From Flavobacteriaceae bacterium (GTDB taxonomy: Bacteria > Bacteroidota > Bacteroidia > Flavobacteriales > Flavobacteriaceae), in contig JADGEL010000004.1 of NCBI GenBank assembly GCA_016744415.1, positions 248,001-312,000 of the forward strand: a stretch of DNA of 64,000 bases, written 5' to 3'. This document shows positions 43,877 through 51,201 of this stretch, piece by piece; the stretch's first letter is position 1, and every line of letters begins with the position of its first letter. The notes under the pieces were generated by a model, which was not told where the DNA came from, ran no database searches, and was given only the letters and a program-made list of their open reading frames with translations. The position numbers were made by a program, and so were the translations under genes.

Positions 43877-45241
43877 TTATAATATCGCTCTCATTCCTAA
43901 GAAAGCAATTGAACCGACAATAAAACCGGCCGCTGCCAACCATGCTATATTTTTAAAGTACCAAAAGAAGTTTATTTTTTCCATCCCCATAGCTACAACT
44001 CCAGCAGCAGATCCGATGATTAACATACTACCACCTGTACCTGCAGAAAATGCTACAAAATGCCATAGAGGATCATCGATTGGATATTGGAACATCCCCA
44101 TACTTGCTGCAACTAAAGGCACGTTATCTACTACTGCAGAACCAACTCCTAATAACATCACAACAATATCAGTATTTGGAATAATTGTTTTTAAAGATTC
44201 GGCACCAACAAATAATAACCCTAAAGATTCTAGTGCAGCAACTGCCATTAATATCCCGAAGAAAAATAAAACACTTGGCATTTCAATTTTGGCCAAAGAA
44301 GAATGAACAGGGCTATGATGTCCTACAGAATCATCTCCTTCTTGATCTACAACATTTGAGATACTAAACTGTGAACGACTGTACATTTCGGCAAAAACTC
44401 CAACAACCGATAAAGACAACATCATACCCACATAAGGAGGTAAATGTGTAATCGTTTTAAAGAATGGAACAAATATTATTGCGCCCAAACCAATATATAA
44501 CATCGTTGCCCCATACTTACTTGCTGATCCTTTAACATCCTTGACAGTTTCAATATCACCTTTAAAAGGTTTCATAAATGACGCTATAAAAACAGGTACA
44601 ATCATACATAACAATGAAGGGATTATCAGGTGTTTTATTAAACCTACAGTTGTAACTTTTTTACCAATCCATAACATCGTAGTTGTTACGTCACCTATTG
44701 GTGACCATGCTCCGCCAGCATTTGCTGCTATGATAATTAAACCTGCAAACCATAGACGTGTAGTTTTATCTTTAATTATTTTTTGAAGTATTGTTATCAA
44801 AACAATTGTAGCCGTTAAATTGTCAATAATTGCAGAAAGTATAAACGCCAAAATCGCAAAAATCCACAATAATTTTTTCTTGCTTTTTGTTTTAATATAA
44901 TTTTTAAATGTAGCAAAACCATCAAAATAATCAATGATTTCTACAATAGTCATGGCACCTAATAAGAAGAATAATATCTCAGCCGTTTTTCCTAAATGAT
45001 GCAGTAAGGTTTCTTCTAAAAGGTGAAGCTTTTCTTCGCTAGTAAAACCTGCAAACCCATCAATCAAACTATGCACACCAGAATCAAACCACATCTCAAA
45101 TTTATCTAATCCAAAAGCTACTAGAGCCCAAAGCATTGCCATCATTGCTAAGGCAGGAATTAATTTATCTATTTTTAAATTGTGCTCTAAAGTTATTGCT
45201 AAATAACCAATGATAAATATGATGATGATTAATGTTTCCAT
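43877..45241 (-). CDS. nhaD: sodium/proton antiporter, NhaD family
   Basis: 454 residues, about 12 membrane segments. Exports Na+ in exchange for H+, useful in salt water. LEETLLHHLGKTAEILFFLLGAMTIVEI, the region FILSAIIDNLTATIVL with a buried Asp, ANAGGAWSPIGDVTTTMLW and GVGSAVVDNVPLVAASMGM match the NhaD/ArsB-like ion transporter fold. Single gene with its own terminator. Confidence 0.93.
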   Translation of the reverse strand: METLIIIIFIIGYLAITLEHNLKIDKLIPALAMMAMLWALVAFGLDKFEMWFDSGVHSLIDGFAGFTSEEKLHLLEETLLHHLGKTAEILFFLLGAMTIVEIIDYFDGFATFKNYIKTKSKKKLLWIFAILAFILSAIIDNLTATIVLITILQKIIKDKTTRLWFAGLIIIAANAGGAWSPIGDVTTTMLWIGKKVTTVGLIKHLIIPSLLCMIVPVFIASFMKPFKGDIETVKDVKGSASKYGATMLYIGLGAIIFVPFFKTITHLPPYVGMMLSLSVVGVFAEMYSRSQFSISNVVDQEGDDSVGHHSPVHSSLAKIEMPSVLFFFGILMAVAALESLGLLFVGAESLKTIIPNTDIVVMLLGVGSAVVDNVPLVAASMGMFQYPIDDPLWHFVAFSAGTGGSMLIIGSAAGVVAMGMEKINFFWYFKNIAWLAAAGFIVGSIAFLGMRAIL

Positions 45242-45309
45242 ATAATTAGTTTTATGAAGTTTTTAAATATGTTTTACGGATAATTTTCAAAAGCAATGAC
45301 ACAAATATA

Positions 45310-46365
45310 TCAATTCGGAATATATATTACGCCACTACTGTGGTCTTTTTTTGCACCCGTTACAGATTGCAAACAATTCACTCTATTTTCCATTCTTAGC
45401 AAACCCAAAAATGCAAAAATCAAAGCTTCTTTATAATTGATAATTATAGTACTCGGAATCACAACCTCAGCCAAAGTTACTTTTTCTAACTCAGCTATCA
45501 TAAAAGAATTAAAAGCGCCTCCACCAGTGATTAATAGCTTTCCGCTTGATGTGATTTTTTTCGAAATTTGAAAAACTGTGTGCGCAATAAATGTTCGCAA
45601 AATATCTTTTACAGATAAATTGTATATATCTATTAATGGAAAAATTTCTGACACAACAAACTCATAACCCAAAGATTTAGGAACACTATCTTTGTAAAAG
45701 GGCAACTGATTTAATTCGCCCAATAGCTCACTATTAATATTTCCTTTGGATGCTAATTTGCCGCCATCGTCATATTCTAAGCCCAATTGATTTACATAAT
45801 GATTCATCACAATATTTACAGGACAAATATCAAAAGCGATGCGTTTATTTTCTTTTTCAAAAGAGATGTTGGCAAAACCTCCCAGATTTAAACAATAGCC
45901 ATATTCTGCAAATAACAATTGATCTCCTATAGGCACCAATGGCGCTCCTTGACCTCCTAACTTCACATCCTGCGTTCTAAAATCGCATACTACTTTTTGG
46001 TTTGTAATTGCGGCTATTGTTTTTCCATCTCCAATTTGAAGAGTATATCCTTCTTCTGGTTTATGAAAAATAGTATGACCGTGTGATGCTATAAAATCAA
46101 TTTTATCAATTGAATTCTTAGACACAAAGTTGTTAATCAACTCCCCTAGAAATTTACCATACTCAATATCTAGTTTTTTGATTTCTGGTTCCGATTGATT
46201 GAAAGCATTTTGAAGTTTTTGCTTCCACTTATCTGAATAAGGAAGTGTATCTGCATGAATAATATCAAATTTATAGTTGACATTAAAAGAAACATAAATA
46301 ATATCAACCCCATCTAATGAGGTACCACTCATCAATCCTATAATATGTGTTTTTCTATTTTGCAT
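45310..46365 (-). CDS. anmK: anhydro-N-acetylmuramic acid kinase
   Basis: Phosphorylates and opens 1,6-anhydro-MurNAc released during cell-wall turnover, for recycling. 351 residues. GLMSGTSLDGVDIIYV at the start is diagnostic; SHGHTIFHKPEEGYTLQIGDG, VCDFRTQDVKLGGQGAPLVP and LLITGGGAFNSFMI follow. The frame runs five codons further up (46380), but these read YICR and are promoter sequence; ATG 46365 is right. A -7 box ends 4 bases before it. Confidence 0.95.
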   Translation of the reverse strand: MQNRKTHIIGLMSGTSLDGVDIIYVSFNVNYKFDIIHADTLPYSDKWKQKLQNAFNQSEPEIKKLDIEYGKFLGELINNFVSKNSIDKIDFIASHGHTIFHKPEEGYTLQIGDGKTIAAITNQKVVCDFRTQDVKLGGQGAPLVPIGDQLLFAEYGYCLNLGGFANISFEKENKRIAFDICPVNIVMNHYVNQLGLEYDDGGKLASKGNINSELLGELNQLPFYKDSVPKSLGYEFVVSEIFPLIDIYNLSVKDILRTFIAHTVFQISKKITSSGKLLITGGGAFNSFMIAELEKVTLAEVVIPSTIIINYKEALIFAFLGLLRMENRVNCLQSVTGAKKDHSSGVIYIPN

Positions 46366-46369
46366 CCTA

Positions 46370-46377
46370 CAAATATA
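46370..46377 (-). promoter_or_regulatory. anmK -7 element 4 bases before the start codon
   Basis: Reverse strand TATATTTG, then TAGG, then ATG. Predicts a leaderless anmK mRNA. Confidence 0.6.
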
Positions 46378-46436
46378 CAACTGTATTTGGCGAATATTTT
46401 ATTGCAGAATACATATTTATCGTCCGTAAAAACTAG

Positions 46437-46444
46437 TATATTTG
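46437..46444 (+). promoter_or_regulatory. -7 promoter element of the acyl-CoA dehydrogenase gene
   Basis: TATATTTG, 37 bases before the ATG. It is divergent from the anmK promoter. Confidence 0.5.
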
Positions 46445-46481
46445 TGAGATATTTTAAAAAACCCCCTTAAAATTATAAACT

Positions 46482-47624
46482 ATGGATTTTAACTTGACCG
46501 AAGAACAAATCATGATTCGTGATGCAGCAAGAGATTTTGCACAAACAGAATTATTACCAGGTGTTATTGAACGCGATGAGCTACAAAAATTCCCACACGA
46601 GCAAATCAAAAAAATGGGAGAGTTAGGTTTTCTTGGAATGATGGTAGATCCAAAATATGGAGGCGGCGGAATGGATGCAGTATCTTATGTTTTAGCGATG
46701 GAAGAGATTTCTAAAGTCGATGCTTCTGCTTCTGTGGTAATGTCAGTAAACAATTCTTTAGTTTGTTGGGGATTAGAAACCTTTGGAACCGAAGAGCAAA
46801 AACAAAAATACTTAACCAAATTAGCAACTGGAGAAATCATTGGTGCCTTCTGCTTGAGTGAGCCCGAAGCTGGTAGTGATGCAACTTCACAAAAAACAAC
46901 TGCCAAAGATATGGGTGATTATTATTTGGTTAATGGCACTAAAAACTGGATTACAAATGGTAATACAGCTAGTGTCTATTTAGTAATTGCACAAACCGAT
47001 ATAGAAAAAGGACATAAAGGTATCAATGCCTTAATTCTTGAAAAGGACATGGAAGGATTTGTTGTGGGGCCAAAAGAAAATAAATTAGGTATCCGTGGTT
47101 CTGATACACACTCCTTAATGTTTACCGATGTTAAAGTACCCAAAGAAAATAGAATTGGTGAAGATGGATTCGGGTTTAAATTTGCGATGAAAACTTTGAC
47201 AGGTGGTAGAATCGGTATAGCATCGCAGGCATTAGGAATTGCATCTGGCGCATACGAATTGGCATTGCAATATTCTAAAGAACGCAAATCATTTGGAAAA
47301 GAAATTAGTCAACATCAAGCTATTGCTTTTAAATTAGCTGATATGGCAACTGAAATTGAAGCTGCAAGATTGCTCTGCTTAAAAGCCGCTTCTGATAAAG
47401 ACAATGGTAATGATTATTCTCAATCTGGTGCCATGGCAAAATTGTATGCTGCTGAAATGGCTATGCGGACTACAGTTGAAGCTGTTCAAATTCATGGAGG
47501 TTATGGTTTTGTTAAAGAATACCATGTAGAGCGTATGATGCGAGATGCTAAAATCACTCAAATCTACGAGGGCACTTCTGAAATCCAAAAGATTGTAATC
47601 TCGAGAGGAATCTTGAGAGATTAG
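46482..47624 (+). CDS. acyl-CoA dehydrogenase (short-chain/butyryl type)
   Basis: FAD enzyme that desaturates an acyl-CoA in fatty-acid or amino-acid breakdown, giving electrons to ETF. 380 residues, normal length. FCLSEPEAGSDATSQKTTA and NGTKNWITNG bind flavin; IHGGYGFVKEYHVERMMRDA is conserved; the catalytic glutamate is in QIYEGTSEIQKIVISRGIL. The 3'-terminal codons IVISRGILRD plus the stop are the first unit of a tandem repeat continuing to 47762. Single gene. Confidence 0.94.
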   Translation: MDFNLTEEQIMIRDAARDFAQTELLPGVIERDELQKFPHEQIKKMGELGFLGMMVDPKYGGGGMDAVSYVLAMEEISKVDASASVVMSVNNSLVCWGLETFGTEEQKQKYLTKLATGEIIGAFCLSEPEAGSDATSQKTTAKDMGDYYLVNGTKNWITNGNTASVYLVIAQTDIEKGHKGINALILEKDMEGFVVGPKENKLGIRGSDTHSLMFTDVKVPKENRIGEDGFGFKFAMKTLTGGRIGIASQALGIASGAYELALQYSKERKSFGKEISQHQAIAFKLADMATEIEAARLLCLKAASDKDNGNDYSQSGAMAKLYAAEMAMRTTVEAVQIHGGYGFVKEYHVERMMRDAKITQIYEGTSEIQKIVISRGILRD

Positions 47625-47762
47625 AAATAGTTTTGGATTGTAATCTCGAGAGGAATCTTGAGAGATTAGAAATAGGTTTCATTGTAATCTCGAGAGGAAT
47701 CTTGAGAGGAATCTTGAGAGATTAGAAATAGGCTTCATTGTAATCTCGAGAGGAATCTTGAA
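47592..47762 (+). repeat. tandem repeat of the 3' end of the acyl-CoA dehydrogenase gene
   Basis: Four units begin with ATTGTAATCTCGAGAGGAATC at 47592, 47637, 47681 and 47737. Unit 1 is coding (last ten codons and stop). Unit 3 has an extra 12 bases (a copy of GAGGAATCTTGA) and unit 4 breaks off after TCTTGA. Each full unit can fold as AATCTC-GAGA-GGAA-TCTT-GA-GAGATT, a hairpin with a GGAA loop, so the array may act as repeated 3' hairpins. Confidence 0.9.
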
Positions 47763-48115
47763 ATATATTTTCTATTGATTTATTTTCATCGTTTTTTAAT
47801 TTTTATTAAATTATATTTAACAATATTTGCTTTTTTATAAATATTATACTGATAAATAGATATTTTTTTAAAATATTTTTATTGAAAAGGCATTTTTGTG
47901 ATATTCTCAAAATATTCTCTTAAAATTATCAACCTATAATTTTGATAACCATATAAGAACTTCCTTTTTATCATAACCTTATTTTTACCCCTATTTTTTT
48001 AACAAGCACACTTCTAAAAATAACAGATTTTAAGCCGTAACACCTACTGTCATTAGGTTTTTGCTTTTTTTTATATATACATTTGTGGCATTATTAATCA
48101 ACACAATTTTATATT
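47763..48115. other. AT-rich intergenic region with the porin promoter
   Basis: About 350 bases with very low G+C and no plausible reading frame. A -7 box TACATTTG is at 48078-48085, 31 bases before the porin ATG. I see no strong hairpin or known motif in the rest. Confidence 0.5.
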
Positions 48116-49201
48116 ATGAAGAACAAAAAATTCCCGCTTATGGCGTATGTATTTTTAATCTGTACAAATACATTTTCTCAAGAAGTAGAAAAAAATGATG
48201 AAGAATCTAAAATTAATCAATTTTTAAAAAATGTTTCATTATCTGGAAGTGTTGACACCTATTTTAGACAAAACATTGGAGGACCAAATGGAGAAGATGC
48301 AATTGCTCCAAACACATCATTTGCAGACTTAAATGGTTTTGCTTTAGGTATGGCAAATCTAGTATTGGCATATGATGGAGAAAAAGTTGGATTCACTGCC
48401 GATTTAGCTGTAGGCCCTAGAGGTGAGGATGCTACTTTCTTATCTCCATTTTTAAGACCTGATGGCACATCAAGTATTATCAATCAACTATTTGTGTATT
48501 GGAATTTAACCGATAAGTTAAAATTAACCATGGGTAACTTCAACACCTTTTTAGGTTATGAAGTAATATCACCTGTAGGGAATTTTAATTACAGCACATC
48601 ATATATGTTCTCTTACGGGCCATTTTCTCATACAGGTATAAAAGCTGATTATAGTATTAATTATGATTGGTCTGTCTTATTTGCTGTAATGAATAATACA
48701 GATGCAACAGAATTTAATTTTGACAACAACTATACTTTAGGTGCTCAAGTAGGATTCAAAGGAACTTACTTAAACTTCCTTTACGGAAAACAAGGAGGGA
48801 GTCTAGAAGCTACTTTCCAAGTAGATATCATTACAGGGTTTAATCTAACCGACACTTTCTTTTTGGGGCTAAACTCAACCTATAACACTACAAACGATAC
48901 TACGTTTTATGGTGTAGCGTTATATCCTCAATATTCTTTTTCTGATCTATTTACCTTAGGAGCAAGGGCTGAATATTTTGCTGAAATTGAAGGAGGAGCT
49001 GGAGCAATTGGAGGTTACAACCCAGAAGGAGATGCTAATGTATTTGCATTTACACTTACAGGATCATACAATATTGCAGGCTTAACAATAAAACCAGAAT
49101 TAAGAATAGATTCTACAAGCGAAGAAACATTTTTGGATAGTGATTTAGATCCAAGTAAATCTCTTTCTTCTTTTGTACTAGCAGCCATCTATTCACTTTA
49201 A
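48116..49201 (+). CDS. outer-membrane beta-barrel porin of the ammonium locus
   Basis: 361 residues with a signal peptide (FPLMAYVFLICTNTFSQ) and a barrel that ends in an aromatic/hydrophobic strand (VLAAIYSL). Features such as SLSGSVDTYFRQNIGG, LTMGNFNTFLGYEVISPVGNFNYS and SYMFSYGPFSHTGIKADY match the OmpL-like BBP2 family of putative porins. It precedes the P-II and ammonium transporter genes, so it may let ammonium or small nitrogen compounds into the periplasm; that is inference. The intergenic start-codon element follows. Confidence 0.8.
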   Translation: MKNKKFPLMAYVFLICTNTFSQEVEKNDEESKINQFLKNVSLSGSVDTYFRQNIGGPNGEDAIAPNTSFADLNGFALGMANLVLAYDGEKVGFTADLAVGPRGEDATFLSPFLRPDGTSSIINQLFVYWNLTDKLKLTMGNFNTFLGYEVISPVGNFNYSTSYMFSYGPFSHTGIKADYSINYDWSVLFAVMNNTDATEFNFDNNYTLGAQVGFKGTYLNFLYGKQGGSLEATFQVDIITGFNLTDTFFLGLNSTYNTTNDTTFYGVALYPQYSFSDLFTLGARAEYFAEIEGGAGAIGGYNPEGDANVFAFTLTGSYNIAGLTIKPELRIDSTSEETFLDSDLDPSKSLSSFVLAAIYSL

Positions 49202-49224
49202 TCAACAATATAAAACTATTTTAT

Positions 49225-49319
49225 TATGAACGAGCTTGTTCAAAATATTAATTCAATGAGAAATTAATATTAGCGAACAGCATGTGAACAATTTAAAAAC
49301 AATAAAACACAAACACATG
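49225..49319 (+). repeat. intergenic start-codon element, copy 3 (porin / P-II)
   Basis: ATGAACGAGCTTGTTC, then a perfect 10-bp inverted repeat AATATTAATT (49244-49253) / AATTAATATT (49262-49271), then GCGAACAGCATGTGAACAA, TTTAAAAACAAT and ACACAAACAC-ATG, where ATG is the P-II start. Flanks agree with copies 1 and 2; the core sequence is different but again self-complementary. Confidence 0.8.
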
Positions 49320-49655
49320 AAAAAAGTAGAAGCAATTATCAGAAAATCAAAGTTTTCAGCTGTTAAAGAAGCCTTACACAATGTAGGTGTAAACTTCTTC
49401 TCTTATTGGGATGTTACCGGATTAGGAAATGAAAAAGAAGGACATGTATACCGTGGTGTATCCTATAGTACAAGTGATATTCAACGTAGATATATATCTA
49501 TAGTAGTGAATGATGATTTTGAAGCAGTGACTATCAATGCCATTCTAAAATCAGCAGGAACTGGTGAAGTTGGTGACGGAAAAATTTTTGTATCAAACAT
49601 CGAAGAGTGCTATAGAATTAGAACTGGAGAAAAAGGTGGAGACACACTTAACTAA
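49317..49655 (+). CDS. glnK: nitrogen regulatory protein P-II (GlnK type)
   Basis: 112-residue trimeric signal protein that senses ATP/ADP and 2-oxoglutarate and closes the ammonium channel AmtB. MKKVEAIIRKSKFSAVKEAL is the family start, the T-loop holds Tyr in GHVYRGVSYS, and SAGTGEVGDGKIFVSNIEEC is the second signature with the ATP-binding segment. The frame is open from 49284, but the ATG at 49317 is the true start and coincides with the end of the intergenic element. amtB follows 32 bases later, as usual. Confidence 0.95.
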   Translation: MKKVEAIIRKSKFSAVKEALHNVGVNFFSYWDVTGLGNEKEGHVYRGVSYSTSDIQRRYISIVVNDDFEAVTINAILKSAGTGEVGDGKIFVSNIEECYRIRTGEKGGDTLN

Positions 49656-49687
49656 ATCATTAACCTGACAATTTACAACACACAATT

Positions 49688-50902
49688 ATGGAATTACTTA
49701 CAATAAATAATGTATGGATGATGATCTGTACAGCACTCGTATTCTTTATGCATTTAGGTTTCTCTCTTTTAGAAATCGGACTGACGAGACAAAAAAACAC
49801 TTTAAATATTTTATTTAAAAATATCTTTATCATTACCGTTGGATTATTACTTTACTGCTTAGTTGGATTCAACTTAATGTATCCAGGTGATTTTAATGGC
49901 TACTTAGGATTTGCTGGTTTTGGATTGGATGCAGTTGCAGCGGCAGATTTAGCATATAACAAAGGATACACCTATTGGACAGATTTTCTATTTCAAGGAA
50001 TGTTCGCTGCAACGGCAGCAACCATTGTTTCTGGTGCAGTAGCAGAACGCATTAAATTAGTACCCTTTATGATTTTTGTAATCATATATGTTGGCGTTAT
50101 TTATCCAATTGCTGGATCTTGGAAATGGGGTGGTGGTTTTTTAGATAAATTAGAATTCTACGATTTTGCAGGCTCTACCTTAGTACACTCTGTTGGTGGA
50201 TGGGCAGCATTAGTAGCCGTTTGGCTATTAGGTTCAAGAATAGGAAAATTCAAAAATGGAAAGCCTCAAGCTATCCCTGGACACAATGTGCCATTAGCAA
50301 CTGTCGGAGTTTTAATTCTTTGGTTAGGTTGGTTCGGATTTAATGGTGGCTCTGTTCTATCTGCTGAACCTGGAGTAACTTCTTTGGTTTTAGTTACTAC
50401 TTGTTTAGCAGCTGCTGCAGGTGGAGTTGTCGCATTTTTAGCATCAACGATTTTGTACAAAAACTTTGATTTAACTATGTTCTTAAATGGGATTTTAGGA
50501 GGATTGGTTGGAATCACAGCTGGTGCAGATCAAATGAGTCCTACAGATGCAATCATCATTGGGGCTATTGCTGGAGCAATCATCGTATTTGCAGTATCAC
50601 TGATAGATAAATTAAAATTGGATGATCCTGTTGGTGCTATTGCTGTACACTTAATTTGCGGAATTTGGGGAACTTTAGCTGTTGGTATTTTCGGAGCCAT
50701 GGCTGGATGGAGTCAATTCGCAAGTCAGTTAATTGGAGTTTTAGCGTATGCAGTAATTTGTGTTAGCTCTTCATTTATCATTTTCTTTGTCTTAAAGAAA
50801 ACTGTCGGAATCCGAGTTTCGGAAAGAGAAGAATTAGAAGGTTTAGATGCACATGAACATGGAATGAGTGCGTACCCTGATTTTAGAATGAACGAACATT
50901 AA
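49688..50902 (+). CDS. amtB: ammonium transporter
   Basis: 404 residues, 11 membrane segments. Conducts NH4+/NH3 across the inner membrane and is blocked by the P-II protein encoded just before it. FFMHLGFSLLEIGLTRQKN, DFLFQGMFAATAATIVSGAVAERI, DFAGSTLVHSVGGWAALV with the first pore histidine and AVHLICGIWGTLAVG with the second are all present. The C-terminal tail (HEHGMSAYPDF) is the part that P-II contacts. A hairpin follows. Confidence 0.95.
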   Translation: MELLTINNVWMMICTALVFFMHLGFSLLEIGLTRQKNTLNILFKNIFIITVGLLLYCLVGFNLMYPGDFNGYLGFAGFGLDAVAAADLAYNKGYTYWTDFLFQGMFAATAATIVSGAVAERIKLVPFMIFVIIYVGVIYPIAGSWKWGGGFLDKLEFYDFAGSTLVHSVGGWAALVAVWLLGSRIGKFKNGKPQAIPGHNVPLATVGVLILWLGWFGFNGGSVLSAEPGVTSLVLVTTCLAAAAGGVVAFLASTILYKNFDLTMFLNGILGGLVGITAGADQMSPTDAIIIGAIAGAIIVFAVSLIDKLKLDDPVGAIAVHLICGIWGTLAVGIFGAMAGWSQFASQLIGVLAYAVICVSSSFIIFFVLKKTVGIRVSEREELEGLDAHEHGMSAYPDFRMNEH

Positions 50903-50911
50903 AACAAGTTT

Positions 50912-50932
50912 TCTCTGAGCAACGCTCAGAGA
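50912..50932. terminator. hairpin after amtB
   Basis: TCTCTGAGC-AAC-GCTCAGAGA, a perfect 9-bp stem with a three-base loop, 10 bases after the stop. No T tract follows, so it may act as an mRNA 3' stabiliser rather than a true terminator. Confidence 0.55.
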
Positions 50933-50947
50933 TATCCATTGAAATTG

Positions 50948-50970
50948 TCATTCCCGTGAAAACGGGAATC
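50948..50970. repeat. short dispersed palindromic repeat (TCATTCCCG...CGGGAATC)
   Basis: ATTCCCGT (50950-50957), GAAA loop, ACGGGAAT (50962-50969). Related to the repeat at 3991-4017. The rest of 50971-51149 holds no gene or clear motif. Confidence 0.6.
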
Positions 50971-51149
50971 TATTTACTCTTTCAGCTAAGATATTTAAAT
51001 CAATACCAAAACATCTATACGATTTGATTGTATGGATGTTTCTCATTTTTAGTAATATCTCAATTTAAGATTTAAAATTTATGCATATTAAATTATATTA
51101 ATCTAAATATTCATTTTATTGTATTTTTTTAGTCATAATACCCTTATTG

Positions 51150-51181
51150 TTGAATTATTTTTAACATATTATGTAACTTTG
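51150..51181 (+). promoter_or_regulatory. promoter of gltBD
   Basis: TTG (51150-51152), 21 bases, TAACTTTG (51174-51181): a complete -33/-7 pair, 20 bases before the gltB ATG. Confidence 0.65.
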
Positions 51182-51201
51182 CTACCAATATTACAATAAA
51201 T

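Noticed and set aside
47592-47762. Tandem units that could be taken for a small CRISPR array
   Set aside because: Units are contiguous copies without unique spacers and begin inside a coding gene; no cas genes are present.
49284-49316. Eleven extra N-terminal codons for P-II
   Set aside because: They are translated repeat-element sequence; the protein family starts at MKKVEAI (49317).
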